Positions 10,697 to 23,500 of a stretch of DNA of 64,000 nt are shown in pieces. Source of the DNA: Mnemiopsis leidyi (taxonomy: Eukaryota; Ctenophora; Tentaculata; Lobata; Bolinopsidae). Under the pieces are notes generated by a model, which saw only the letters and a program-made list of their open reading frames with translations, had not been told where the DNA came from and made no database searches. Numbering within the stretch: position 1 is the first letter of the stretch; each line of letters opens with the position of its first letter. The stretch is taken from the NCBI GenBank assembly GCA_000226015.1, contig JH153968.1:45150-109149 (forward strand), written 5' to 3'. The position numbers were made by a program, and so were the translations under genes.

Positions 10697-11246
10697 TGCT
10701 TTATATCTGAACATTCAAGTGCTAAGTCGTGTTTTGTGAATTAAAAGCATTTGAAATAAACAGTCTTGGTTGCATAGTTTGTACAAACTGTGTATGTTTA
10801 TGAGTACGTTGAATATTCGATAATTTCCTCTTTGAATAAAATTTATGATGTGGCAGACAAGTTTTAAGCATTAGTAGGTTGTTTATTAACTGTAAAGATA
10901 AGGGGAGTTTATGCTTTATTTTTGGGAAATTATTTCTTCAATGTTCGTTTTCACCATGTGGTTGATAAATGCTGTATTCTTCTGACTCTTTAATGTACTT
11001 GATACTAACTACAGCTTTACAATAGTTTATTGAAATCTGTAATAAATCTGTTATATCGCAGTTGTCCAAAAGTTTAGACAATTTGACATCTCCTTACTTT
11101 GCTATCTAGTAAAAAGCTTGATTTGTTTGGCTTGAATTCACAACCTAGGAAAATTATCTTGCTGTCAAATAATCTCTATGGGCCAGTTGAAAATAATATG
11201 TTGTAAGTCATACATTAACACATAGCTCTCTTTAGGACACTCCAAC
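10697..11246. other. Intergenic region between Asterix and BTB gene
   Basis: AT-rich non-coding spacer with AATAAA at 10755 and again near 10836. It ends with a CTCTCTTTAG acceptor at 11235, eleven bases before the next ATG. Confidence 0.55.
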
Positions 11247-12914
11247 ATGGCATCTAACGTTGTTGTCCCAGCTAATTTCGGGAAACATCACCTGAAGTCG
11301 CGAACTCACAACAACCTAGAACTGCTATGTGCAGAGGGGGAAGTGCAGAGAGCCAACTCTTTGATCCTCTCTCTGAACAGCAGTGTAATTGAAGATCTGA
11401 TAGCCAGACTGGAGATCACTTCTCTGGACATGCAGGACTTTGCTGCTCCTGCAGTCAACTGTTTTGTGGAGTCCATGTACAGTGGTGAACTGGAAAACTG
11501 TGATAGGACCAACTTTAGGGATCTCAATAAGATGGGGCATGTTTTTGATGTGACTTGGTTTGTTGAGAGATGTTTGGGATATTTTACTGAGCTGGTTGAT
11601 AAGGTTACTGGGCGATGTTATGAGGATGTTTTGTTTGTGGCAGAGGAGGCTTGGTTTGTTGAGGAGAACCTGAAGAAATGTGAACTGATGGATTTGATTA
11701 TTGGGAAACTCAGTAAACTCGGAAATAAAAAGAGCATTTTTTTGAAGCAGTATGCTGCAGATCTGGAGAAGATATCTATCAATCAACTGAAAATGGTTGT
11801 AAAGATTGCTGAACAAGATGTTGGTATTCTTGCATCTGTTCTTGCTAACCACCTAGAAAAATGTGGCGCCTCTACTATGAGTGACACCACAAGGTTTTTG
11901 TTTGAAAACATGGATTTCGTGCAAAGCTTTTCTAACCGACGGTACTTTGATATTACTCATAATATTATCACTAGAATTCTCAATGATAGCCATAATACAG
12001 AGTTCAAGTCGGCTGTAAAATATATATCCAAATTATCCCCACCTGAAAAATTCCGAGGAATAAATTCCATCTGTGGAATATTCCGTTATCCAGTCCCTCT
12101 AGACATTGCAATAGAGGACTTCCTTAAACTTGATTGGTACTCTTTATGTGTCTTTTTATCGCAATCAGATAAAATTCGAAATTTGTATCATTTCTTTGAT
12201 GCAATCTATATGTGGCTTTTCATTGCGAGAGGGGATTTAGATGAAAAAGTTCCGAGATTAGACTTTTCTGATCATAATTATGTGATGGAAATAAGTGATA
12301 TCGCGTATGATCGGTGTTGGGGTAAAGTTTCTAGAGTTTATTTGGAATTGCTCAGCTCATCTGATGTCTTGGGCACTGACCGTTTGATTAAATCTTTTTC
12401 TAACTCTGATGAACTATCCTGCGAAAATGGGACAATTTTTGAAAGCAAGCAAGGTTATAACTTTAACATGCTTTTAAGTGAAGAAAACCTAGAAATTCAA
12501 CTTTTACTAAGGGGAGAAGTTAAAGTTCCAGGTTGTACGGAAGATTCTAAATGCGGCATCCTGCTGAAATGTTCTTTATTAAACGTTCAAGAAACTGTCA
12601 AGAGTTTTCAGTTAGAGGTAGTGCGAGGTCTTGTTAATGAAAAAAATACCCATATTCATTATCACAATGTTTCTGGTTCAACTCAAACCGTCAACCTGCT
12701 GATTAATGTGTGTCATAGAGAATCCGAAGACATCACTCCAATACCATTTAATACACCCCCTCTCTCCTATGGTGATGGATCTTGGCACTGGGGATTTCAT
12801 TATTATCCAGTAGATAATCAAGTTTCTTCTCCATTGCCATGTCGTTATAGGTTTAAATACCAATCAGATGTCTTGATTAAATTTATTGCTTGTTTAAGTG
12901 CTAATAATTACTGA
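11247..12914 (+). CDS. BTB-domain protein (local family member 1)
   Basis: Single-exon gene of 555 residues. Residues 5-115 form a BTB/POZ domain: RANSLILSLNS corresponds to the usual RAH..VLA..S strand-helix, followed by ITSLDMQDF, FVESMYSGEL and a final FTEL helix. A helical BACK-like region follows (about 115-370), and then a C-terminal part with no family I know, rich in beta-type sequence. The BTB segment aligns without difficulty with those of the genes at 24996 and 28122 (shared NFG, HNN, RANS.ILS.NS, FRDL.K..H.F.V.W). It therefore founds or belongs to the same local family but lacks their RG-rich N-terminal extensions. A role such as cullin-3 adaptor is possible but unproven. AATAAA is at 13508. 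Confidence 0.85.
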   Translation: MASNVVVPANFGKHHLKSRTHNNLELLCAEGEVQRANSLILSLNSSVIEDLIARLEITSLDMQDFAAPAVNCFVESMYSGELENCDRTNFRDLNKMGHVFDVTWFVERCLGYFTELVDKVTGRCYEDVLFVAEEAWFVEENLKKCELMDLIIGKLSKLGNKKSIFLKQYAADLEKISINQLKMVVKIAEQDVGILASVLANHLEKCGASTMSDTTRFLFENMDFVQSFSNRRYFDITHNIITRILNDSHNTEFKSAVKYISKLSPPEKFRGINSICGIFRYPVPLDIAIEDFLKLDWYSLCVFLSQSDKIRNLYHFFDAIYMWLFIARGDLDEKVPRLDFSDHNYVMEISDIAYDRCWGKVSRVYLELLSSSDVLGTDRLIKSFSNSDELSCENGTIFESKQGYNFNMLLSEENLEIQLLLRGEVKVPGCTEDSKCGILLKCSLLNVQETVKSFQLEVVRGLVNEKNTHIHYHNVSGSTQTVNLLINVCHRESEDITPIPFNTPPLSYGDGSWHWGFHYYPVDNQVSSPLPCRYRFKYQSDVLIKFIACLSANNY

Positions 12915-14385
12915 TTGCTTGATTGGGACCGGACGGTGCTGGTAAGGTGTGGCTCTAATGACCCTCATTACCAAAATGGATGAAAAAATTCAATAAGCAC
13001 ATTTGCTGCTCAGATTAGTGTGATGCAATACATTTAAACCTTGCTGAAAAAAGCTTAAAAATTGGCCAAAGACCATAAAGTCTGTAAAGAAAATATTAAG
13101 CTTTATGGGCACCCGCTTAGCACTATCTAATACTTCATGAGCAATAAGAGAGCGACAAACTAGCAACCAATGTGAAAAAGTTATTACTGCACTGACGAGT
13201 GGCATTGCAATTCAGTATTCAAACTTGCTTTTAAAAATAATTTTCTGGTTTTGTCTTTATACTTTTATCACTATTGTTGTTGGGATTCAAATTTTGATTA
13301 CACACTGTTTTAATTCATAAAATCCTTGTGTTTCCAAGTTCTCAAACTTAATTTGATATTCGTTTAGATAGGTCTTTTGTTTTTATGCATTGTCATGTTA
13401 TATTTTTTACTTTTTTCAAGTTGCCTTTTAATTGATTCCAAGACAACTGCCATAATGGCTTTGCCAACGTTTTAGATTTTCTATGCCTCTTGTGCCCAGG
13501 ATTATCAAATAAAATTACCTTGTCTTGTAAAGGTTTGGTCATGAATTGTTCGATCGCATTTGTAAGCTTTTATATCCACCAGTGGGCTATATTTTGTCAT
13601 CTGAGCTCTCGCAGCTCGATGTTACAAGACACAGCGCGCGTCCAGCCCGCTTAAAATACAGCACGCGAGCACACGACACTTAACGTGACTAGTAACAATA
13701 CAGCCCGGAGCACTTTCACTTTCAAACACTGCCCGATACGATGATAATCGTTGAAGTATTCTAATCGCTTGGTTCATTGTCTTAGTATAACTTTAATTTA
13801 CCTACCTTGTTAAAGTTGGATTTGGTTTCTAATTCAATACAGTTTGGTTTTTTGTTCAAAAGGGTTTTAGTATGTCTGTTCGCGTGGGAACATGTCTGCT
13901 ACGTGCGCACGTGACTGCTCTTGTATGTCACGTGACCTACTCATGCAAGCGCAATGCGCATCTACGCTCCTGGTGTCACGTGACTGAGCAGTGTACTAGG
14001 AGTAGGTGGCAGTTGCGTATACCGGGCCGACTCTAATAGTAATTAGGGATCGCTTTCACTTTCACGTTTCCGTTTCCGCCCCTCTGCCTAAATTTCCGAG
14101 AGAGAATGTTAACCATTGCCCTCATCTTAATCGTTATTCTGGTTACCTTTATCCTTACCCGTATGTTAAACTGAACTGCCGAAATGTTTAAAATGTTTGA
14201 CTTGATCCCCGTACTGGCTAGTAGAAATGATTGTTTTTAAACTGCTAAAAGGTTCATGATCAATACTTCAATAGAATTGTTTTGTGATTTCACCTGATCT
14301 TGTGAATTGCTTAACCTTGTGAAATTAAAATGTTTCATTTATTCTCCTTATTCCTGAGACTATTCCTTAGAACTACACTTGAAAA
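12915..14385. other. Intergenic region with CACGTG cluster
   Basis: No gene is supported. The BTB 3' UTR ends near AATAAA 13508. At about 13905-13985 three CACGTG palindromes occur in a GC-richer patch, two of them as GTCACGTGAC. The patch lies about 750 bases upstream of PDCL and may be promoter-proximal. Confidence 0.5.
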
Positions 14386-14625
14386 GCGCCCGCTCATGGA
14401 TATACACGATATCATTCCTCGCCATGAGGGCGGAACTATCGTATAGACTATAGCACTCGGGCCCGTTGGGACTTGGGCCCTCCGTGCTATACGAAAATAT
14501 CTCCTCCTCGGGCTGGCGCCCTCATGGAGATATAAAATATTGCACGCGCACGCGCATGGAATATTTAGTACCGCCCTCAAAGCTCCGGTGATATCTATAT
14601 ATACGGGACTTATCTCAGAAGATTT
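14386..14625. repeat. Palindromic foldback (MITE-like) element
   Basis: The segment folds on itself around 14466. TATAGCAC..GGGCCC on the left pairs with GGGCCC...GTGCTATA on the right, GCCATGAGGGCG pairs with CGCCCTCATGG, and GATATC-type ends recur on both sides. No coding content. A non-autonomous DNA element is the best explanation. It lies directly upstream of PDCL and could supply promoter sequence. Exact ends are uncertain. Confidence 0.6.
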
Positions 14626-14701
14626 GCTCCACAGACTCAACTAACAAATAGTTATCTATGATTTAAAGATCATCCGATCTCATCTCAGAAAGCACTCCAC
14701 G

Positions 14702-16566
14702 ATGGCTACAATGGAAGACAGACTGATGGGCGAGAAACTCCACTACTACTGCAGTAGCAGCGAAGGAGAGGACGAGGAGGACGAGGAGGGACGAGTTGAT
14801 GACGATAACTTCGATGTTGAGAAGTCAAAGCAAGCTCAGGCTGATAAGATTGCTGAGAAGGCTTATATGGGCGTAAGTGGCAAATGTCGGTTTTCAGTTT
14901 TGTTTTTGTACGGCGCGGGGACAAAATTTTAATGATTCATCGCTGTTATTGTATGGTAATTAGATCAAGAGGACGTATTAAACCAACATATTGACTTGAG
15001 TGTAAAGAATTGAGCCTGGACGGAACCCAGCTGCTTCAGTTCCTTGTTTAACATGCCGTTCAGCAAGGACATTCACAGCTTTAGCCGAGGCGGGGCACAT
15101 AACTCGCTTCCGTAACTCATTGTCAAATGTTGAATATATACTTGTACGCGCACACGTACGAACGGACTTATTTGAACATCGAAATTGACCAAGCTACGGT
15201 TTATGTTACTGAAACGACATAACCTAATTTTCAAACCGTTACAAGTTAACTATTTTCTCCTGCGTTTGTCCTAACCTCTTGTCATCATCAGGGTCCACGA
15301 GCTCACAACACCGGAATTAAGGGAGTTAAGGAGGACGCTCGAGCTTACAGGAGGTACATCCTGGAGAAGGAACAGGAGAAGTTGGACGATCTTGCCGAGG
15401 CCGCTGCGAGATTTGCCCTAAACGGTTAGTTTAATTCACGATTCTCCAAACTTTCCCTGATGAACTCCTCTAATGATTTTAATTCCTTACACGTTCAATG
15501 CTCCAAAACAAACATATGGTCACATGTTTAGAGTTTACAGTTTCCACCCGAGAATTGCAGTTTAGTTAACAGTTTACTAAATGTAAATTCACACCCAACT
15601 TTCCAGAAGTACCCAAGTCGTCTAGTAAACAGTTTACTAAATGTAAATTCACACCCAACTTTCCAGAAGTACCCAAGTTTACTAAATGTAAATTCACACC
15701 CAACTTTCCAGAAGTACCCAATGTAAATTCACACCCAACTTTCCAGAAGTACCCAAGTCGGACGACGAGTTTGACCTGGACGAGGACGAAGAGTTCATGG
15801 CAACTTACAGAGCTAAGAGAATGCTGGAGATGAAGGACAAAGCTAGCCCAACATTCGGCCGGATCCGAGAGTTAACTGACAAGGATTATTGTGACACTAT
15901 AGATAACGCTCATTCCGCTACTGACGTTGTGGTGTATATCTATGAGGATCACCTTGTTGCTTGTAGAAGGTTTTGTAGATTTGAATTTTACACAAACTCT
16001 TAATTTTTATGTTTATTGATATCACACAAGCTACAGTGATGAATAATGATAGATTCATATGCAAACCGACCGCTCGAAAGAGCACTGATAGCCGCTAAAA
16101 TCTAATAAATCCCTAAAATTTTGATTGCCAGGTACAAGGAATATTTACCACGACTAGCAACTGAGTTCCCCAAATGTATGATTTGTTACATTCGAGCCAG
16201 CAAAGCTAGGATGAGCTCAAACTTTATCCAGAGAGGGTTGCCCTGCTTCATTGCATACAGGTATATTCCATCGTTTGAAAAAGCTTCTCAAACTTGTCAA
16301 CCCAGCAAAGATCAAGTTTTAAAGTTTTGTCCCGGTTTCTTTCTTAATTTTCGCGCATTCCGTGAATCCCTAACAGCTTCAATCCTGAGATCCTTGCGGA
16401 GTAAAATGTAATACCTAAATAAATCTGATAATCCAAATAAACATTTCTCAGAGGAGGAGACGTGAAGAAGGCGTGGGTGAATATCCGAGACTCAATAGGA
16501 GATGACGCTGAGTACGATGTTCTAGTCGAGGGAATGCAGGACAACTCTGTATTACCGTACAACTAG
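14702..16566 (+). CDS. PDCL: Phosducin-like protein (PhLP1)
   Basis: Five exons: 14702-14872, 15292-15424, 15747-15969, 16132-16260 and 16452-16566. All splice in phase and give 256 residues. PhLP1 works with the CCT chaperonin to fold G-protein beta subunits and assemble G-beta-gamma. The first 25 residues (MATMEDRLMGEKLHYY then an acidic Ser stretch) match vertebrate PDCL (MTTLDDKLLGEKLQYY), fixing the start. Exon 2 holds the G-beta-binding helix (TGIKGVKEDARAYRRY). Exons 3-5 give the thioredoxin-like domain (VVVYIYEDH, RGLPCFIAYRGGD). The protein is shorter than vertebrate PDCL (about 300). The acceptor of exon 3 is present in four tandem copies (separate entry); only the last gives the correct frame. 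AATAAA is at 16823. Confidence 0.93.
15573..15757 (+). repeat. Tandemly repeated 3' splice site of PDCL exon 3
   Basis: The sequence AAATTCACACCCAACTTTCCAG followed by AAGTACCCAA, that is the pyrimidine tract, AG and first exon bases, occurs four times. The AGs end at 15606, 15666, 15711 and 15746. Spacings are 60, 45 and 35 bases. Relative to the last AG, the three upstream ones are displaced by 140, 80 and 35 bases, all equal to 2 modulo 3, so their use would shift the frame. Confidence 0.9.
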
Positions 16567-17555
16567 TGAACTATAGCTATTTCTGTGTGTTTGTCGTGAG
16601 TTCCACTGTTTGATGTCTGAGTCAGGTTCAATTGAATTCTTTTATGATATATTTTACTGGTGGGCCCATGCTTGTACAGAAGTGCTCCGACACTCAACAC
16701 CTGTGTTTTGGTGACCCACGAATCATTTGATTACATACATCTCTTAGGCGTCCGAGAGCATCATTTTTTATTCAATTTTCATTGTGTAAATTTGTATGTA
16801 ATTGATTGATTTGAAAGATTTCAATAAAAAAGTCGTAGATCCATCGTTCTGTGAGTTTAGTTGAATGTGAGACGTGCCGGACGCTACCTTCGTTGAATTA
16901 TCTGGTTAACGTCTATAATAGTATCAGTTTCCTGGCTGTCGTATATACTATGACTTAATTTATCTAATGTTACTTTTTCGGTATCTAAAGTTGACGTGAA
17001 AGTCACCTGGTGTATATTATACTTGAGTTTCCTCTGTAATATCATATTGTATTTGTTTATTAATGACTATTTTTGTATATTACTTGCATGCTTTATTAAA
17101 TGATGTATTAGAATAATTTTAGCGTCTTTAATTTTTGATCTGTCGGACTTGATGAGTTGATAGATAAAGTGCTGAAAATGTCCCAACATTTTATGAATCG
17201 TACTTTATCTATATCAATATTCAATATTTCTACTGTGATCAAAGCTCTTGCCGGGAATTGAATTTACTGCTTTTAATGAATTTTGAAGTTAGAACATCTT
17301 GGAGTTGTCAATATAATAGTCTTCCGAATTGCTCGGAGCTTGTCAATTCGAGCTTCAGAAGTGTGTACATACAATATTCGTGAACTATATAAAGTGACAT
17401 GAACCTATAAGAAATACCATGATTTGAACTTGGTCTACTGACGTAGTTTCTATAAATAGAATTTAAATCCGAAGTGAAATTATTTATATATAAGCTCACT
17501 TCACCTTTGTGAAGCTCAACATAGCAACTAAAACGTATATCTCCGCTAGGTACTG
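16567..17555. other. Intergenic region
   Basis: The PDCL 3' UTR ends near AATAAA 16823. The rest is AT-rich with no supported coding sequence. A CTCCGCTAG acceptor-like signal ends at 17549, six bases before the next start codon. Confidence 0.5.
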
Positions 17556-20500
17556 ATGTATTATCCTGACATTTACTCCACTTTCTCTAGACTTAATCAA
17601 ACATCCAGTGTTCCACCCCCTCCGCCCCCTCCCCCTCCCCCACCACCTCCCACCACCTATAACTACTCTCAATACGGTACCGGCAGTACCACTTCAACCC
17701 ATCATCAGGATTCTTTTCAGTACGGAAATGGTCAAACTCAGACCGCCCAATACCAATCACAGAACTACCAATCACAGAACTTAATCCACGCTGGGAATTC
17801 TCAGTTTGGAGCTACAAACCCTCAGTATAGCAACACAGCCAGCTACAATACGAACAGTTCCGGCTATACTGCTCAGAGTAACTTTAATTGGAATCCGAAT
17901 TTGCCGTTAAGTATCAGCGGGGACAACTCAAACAGTGCTGGGCAACAGAGTGGTGGTTTTAACTCTCAATCGAGCACTGCTCAGAGCAACTTTAACTGGA
18001 ATCCGAATTTGCCGTTAAGTATCAGCGGGAACAACTCAAACAGTGGAAATTACTCAAGTCACAATAACAGTTCCTTCAACAGTGCTGGGCAGCAGAGTGG
18101 TGGTTTTAAATCTCAATCGAGCTATCAGAAAAACAGTAGTTACTCTCAATCGAGCTATCACAAAAACAGTAGTTACTCTTATTCCGGCTATCAAGGTGGT
18201 GGTGGTAAAGGAGCAGGCTCCAACAATTACCAAAATCGAAGCAATTATTCCACTGTTAAATCTGTCAGAGTCACCAAAGTAAGTTCAAACTTCTAAATTC
18301 TCACACTGCTCTACAACTCAACTATATTTTCTCAGTCTTAATTTCTTTCCCAAACTTCTCCCCTAATACAACTCGTCTATACACGTATTAACGAACACCT
18401 AATTTTCAGATGAAACCGTTCAAAACGGACCACCTTTACGACTGTCCTAACACCGGGCAGGCTATCCACTGTACCACGTGCGACGTTATTATGCCGTCCT
18501 ACAACGTTGCTAAAACCCACTTTAACAGTCCCAAACATCATCGCAAGGTGGGTTTTATTGGTTATTCATAAGTCGTTAACTGTGCGTTTTATTTTGTACT
18601 CCAATCGTTCTTTTTAATGGTGCACTTGCATATTTAAGGCTGAAAGAATAGAAAACCTTCAAGATCGAAAAATAAATGTTCAATGTATCTGCTGTTGGAT
18701 GTGAAAGTGCACCATCGTTAGATTTTTCTTTAAAACCTTGAGCAATAATGGAAAAGGTGTGTCTGAAAAGTGAGCTCAAAAATCCTAACTCAGATTGCAA
18801 TCGTCTTTGAAGTTTGAAAATTTGCTTAATGCTTACGTAAACTATAGGGCCCACATGTAAAGTAGAGTCCATGTGTACCATAGGGCCAACTTGTGGTGTG
18901 TACCATAGGGCTCAATTCCAGTTCTATGTGATCAGTTCTATGGTTATGATGATACTGTAAAACACGACCCATGTTGTACCTCCTACCCTAACAATTTCCA
19001 GAGGATGAATGAACTTCACTACCCCTCTGACAAGAGACAGAAGCTACTGGAAGAGTCGGAGACTGACCCTGATAAATTAAAGATGGAGTGTACTGTATGT
19101 GGTGTCAGTCCTGGAGCTTACGACGGTTTTTTGTCTCACATGGCCAGTTTGAAGCACATAAAAAAGGTACAAAATAGAATTATATTTTAGCTTTTAAAAC
19201 TTATACCTATTTATCATTTGTTATTTCTTTATTTTTGTGCTCATGTGTGTAGGCATCAGAAAAACATGAGCAGAGGGTCTTTGTACTAAAGCCTTAGTTA
19301 AATCACACATATCTACTATCTAGTAGTCCTATTCCTTAACTCATCATTGCAGCTTAACAGCATCGGCCCTGAAACCAGAACGTTCAATATCACGTGTGAG
19401 CCATGTGACGAGCAGATAGTCACTATCGAACATCTTCTGATGCACGTGAACATGAAATCTCACATGCAGGAAGTCACTAAGATGTTGAAGGAGAAGTTTC
19501 CCCACCTCAAGGATGATGTTAGTTTAGTTAATAAACCGGTCGTGTGTCTAAAATCAATACGACAAAACTGATTATTTTCCGCGTCGAAAGATGGAATTTG
19601 AGCAATTCGCTGATTCGGCTTTGTAATCGACTGTTTAGTTATCGTAGGTGTTTACGTTTAATTGTGTTTGGAATAACTGAGTTAGTTTACTATGTATTTA
19701 TGAATTTGTTTTACAATTTGCAAACTGTAGAATTTCCAGACGTCTCAATGGCACTGCGCTACGTGCAACAAGTCGTGCAACTCTATGCAGACGTTCGACA
19801 CTCACTGCGCGAGCGTGAAGCACAAAGCCAAGGTGAAACTGTTTGAAAACCAGAAATTTCAACAAGAGGAGGATGGGTCAGAACAAAAAGATCAAGCACA
19901 GGTTCTTGGGGAGTGGCAGTCTGCTGAACCAGCAGCCTCTGCAGAGCGGCCTCTGAAATCTCTTAGGATAGAACAAGAGGTAGATAATAAATCCTGATAT
20001 GGTTATTGTCATTCCTTTGTCCTTAGTTCTTAAATATTCTTAATTAAATTCTTAAATAAATTCAAATAAAAAACTGCAAGTTAACGTATAGCTGTTAATG
20101 TAATGCAATCACCCTTGTTCTGTAGGCTCCAATACCGGACATGTACCAGTGTAAAGTATGCAACTTTTCAACAACCGAGAAATACCTCATCGACAGGCAC
20201 TATGAAACCGACGTAAGCACAGACTATTGTCAACTATGTTCTTTTTTGAAACTAAAATACTTTTTAAAAACTTAAATACTTTTTAAAAACTCAAATACTT
20301 TTTATAAACTTAAATACTTTTTATAAACTAAAATACTTTTTGAAACTAAATACTTTTTTGAAACTAAAATACTTTTTTGAAAAAATCAAGCACTTTAGCA
20401 GTCTGCTCCGTACAGCTGCTACAAGTAATAACGACTAATTAGGGTGTTTCCAGAGTCACCGAGCAAACAAGCTGCTAAAGAGACGAAACGACGAACTTTA

Positions 20501-23500
20501 CAGAGTAGCTGATGTTGCCAAACGTGACCATAAAGGTGCCAACTTGGGGGAAATCGTGCCTCTAAATGCTACGTGAGTTGTAGAACCAGGACATGCAGCT
20601 GTTTATTCATAACAGGAAAATGATTTATATATCAATGATTAGAATTCTTAAGTTTAAAAAAGGGTGGTTTAAGATAAACCGACAAAAGTTGAAGTTGTTG
20701 ATGATTTGTTGATAAATTACCAGGGGTGCTGAACGGTGTGACATATGTGAGTTGAGTTTTGCTCACAATCTGCTGCTGGACATTCACAATCGGGGTAGAC
20801 TTCACAAGGAGATGGAGGCGAAAGTGGAAACGGAACACGATAAGGTAGGTATAGTTACCCCGAAAGATGCAAGATTTGTACCACTGGAGTGGTGTTTTCT
20901 TATTTTTATTAAACTAAAGTGAATTGAGTCCATGCCATATATGTAGCCGCTCGGTAGTCCAAGTAATGCCCTTAAAGAAAGTGTTGAACAGCGTCACTAT
21001 CGATCAGCCATTACAAGCATGTACAAGGGCTAAGGTAGTAGATTCATATGTTCAAGGAGAACAAACCAAAACACTTCCATCCCAGAAACAGTCCAAGCGA
21101 AAAGAACCAGCTGCAGTAGGTCTGATAGCTTCAACAAATAGACCTACAGCCACAACCACTGCCAGGACTATACCTACTGTGGGACATCACTGTGATGCTT
21201 GTAATGTACACACAAGCTGTCTAACTCGCTACCTTGCTCATGTCTCGAGTGGGTAGATGTAACTTCCTTGGGGAACACCTTTTGAGTTTTATTTCGAGAT
21301 TTTCTGAGTTAGTGGCCGTTTTCGCCTTAACTTTTCAAAACCTTAACTTATTATACGAAACTGGAATCTGGATCCAGTTCTTTGAGGTTAGTTGCAGTGG
21401 TTGATCTATCTAATCTGTGTATATATATATATAAAAATATGTAAAGTTGAGCCTGCAGTCACTTGTACAGGAACTTATCTCTCCCCCAGGCAAGGAGCAC
21501 AGGAAAATGATGGCTCAGCTCGCTAAATCAGGAGTCCCGAAAACTCCTTCTGGAGACGTTGGAGAAAAATGTGAAATCAGAGCTTCAGCTCTGGCACCTC
21601 CAACTCAGAAAGCAACCATAACCAATCCTGTACAGAACAGCGACTCGCAAAGTGAGGAACACTTTTCAAACTTATATTGTCGCTTTGTCGTTGGATTCTT
21701 GATCTGAATCAATAATTGCGATCTGTATCATAATGATCGCAATTACTGATTCAGATCCAGAATCGATAGTTCTGGATGCTAACATCTTACCCCAATTTCA
21801 CTTTGTTCAGGTTCAAATCCGAAGAAGAACAACAAGAAAAAGAAGAAAAAGGATCCTGGCAGGGCGCTACGTATTCAAGATTACTTAAACGGTTTTTGAG
21901 ATGAAATATATTTTCAAATTATTTTTATTTGCTGTCTTCAGAGTTCAGACGTCAACCCGATTGGTTTGTTTTATTGCTACGGAATTTTATTGTTTCGGTT
22001 TATTGTTTAAAGCAGATGTTTATAATTTTTTTGATTTTTATTGACATGTTTTGGGTCAATTTGTTGGTATTTTCGAGTTGTTTATTACGGGTACAAATTT
22101 AATAATGTCCTGTCACAATTTTACAATGATACTAACTTCAAGTGCGAGCCATGCTTGATCCTTATTTCTTTAACCATGTCTAGATATCTAAAAGCTATCG
22201 CTACGCTTAGTTGTGCTAAGTCTTTACATAAAACCTTAGACCAATAATTGTTTAACAACTTATTATTGCTATTAGTGGATGATATGACCAAGAGAGATTC
22301 CAGATTGTCCCGTTGTTAACGTCTGCATTATGTGCCAAAACAACGATTCAAAATACAGGTGATATTGAAATTATTCGGTTTTCTTTTTGTGGTATTAAAT
22401 CTCCCTAAAAGTGAGGGTGGGGCGTTCGAAAACTTTACTTATTGTTTTTTTGCAATTTGTAAAGTTTTTGTACATCCACCATGCTTTAAAGGTTCACATA
22501 CCAAAATGCAAAAGGATAACCGTCTAATTTCAATATCATATGTATTAAAAAGCAAATTGAATGACTTTATTAACCATAATAGATAAAGGTAAAGCTGAGC
22601 TTTAAAAAGCATTAAAATATGAGCTTCACTTCATATGTTTATCTCACAGTTTGATAGAAAATCTTTCCTTCAGGTTTACCCACAAACGGAATTCCACCAG
22701 AAGCGATTCGGGAGGATGGAAGATTTGAATGCAAGGTAATCCACCTAAGACTTCAGTCATGAACAAATTGATTCATGTTATGATAATCATTTAATGTTGT
22801 TTTTTTCTCGAAACGAGCAGCTGTTTAAAACCCTGAGATAACATATCTAATTATCCAGCTGTGTTCGGTAGTGGTGCAACAGGAACACGCCTATATCCAA
22901 CACTGCAAGGGAAAGAAACATGTCAGTAAGACGAATATCGGAGCTGAAACCTCTGCAGGTGCTACTGGTCCTAAAAACGCCCCGGTACGTCAATTTAGAT
23001 TAAAATGGGCGTAAATTTTTTACTTTATAGAGAACAGTTAATAGTTCATGCTTCTTTTAATACTTTCAACACTACTATTATACAAATAATTTGAGGCTCT
23101 AATGATGTAATTAAACGAAGATTTAAAGCCTTAATTATCTGTGCGTTTCTCTTCTGACCACCAACATCATCAGTTCATGCTTTCTGGAATTGAGTATTGT
23201 GATACGTACTACGAACTGTGACGGTTTCCAATAATCTCCACCGTTTCAGGAAGTGTTCCATTGTGCAATGTGTAATGTTACCTGTGCTACCGGCAAGGAA
23301 ACACTGGAACATTTGTCATCCAAGGAGCATGCCATGGGACCAGGCTTGAAGAAAGGAGAAGAGAACGATAAGAAGAAAGCAGAAGATCTAGAAGAAACTG
23401 ATAAGCATGATGATGCCATGATTAAAACTGAGTTTGATCCCTCGGAAATCATCAACAAATTCTACTGCTCTATTTGCGAGTATGTCAATAATAGTCTGCA

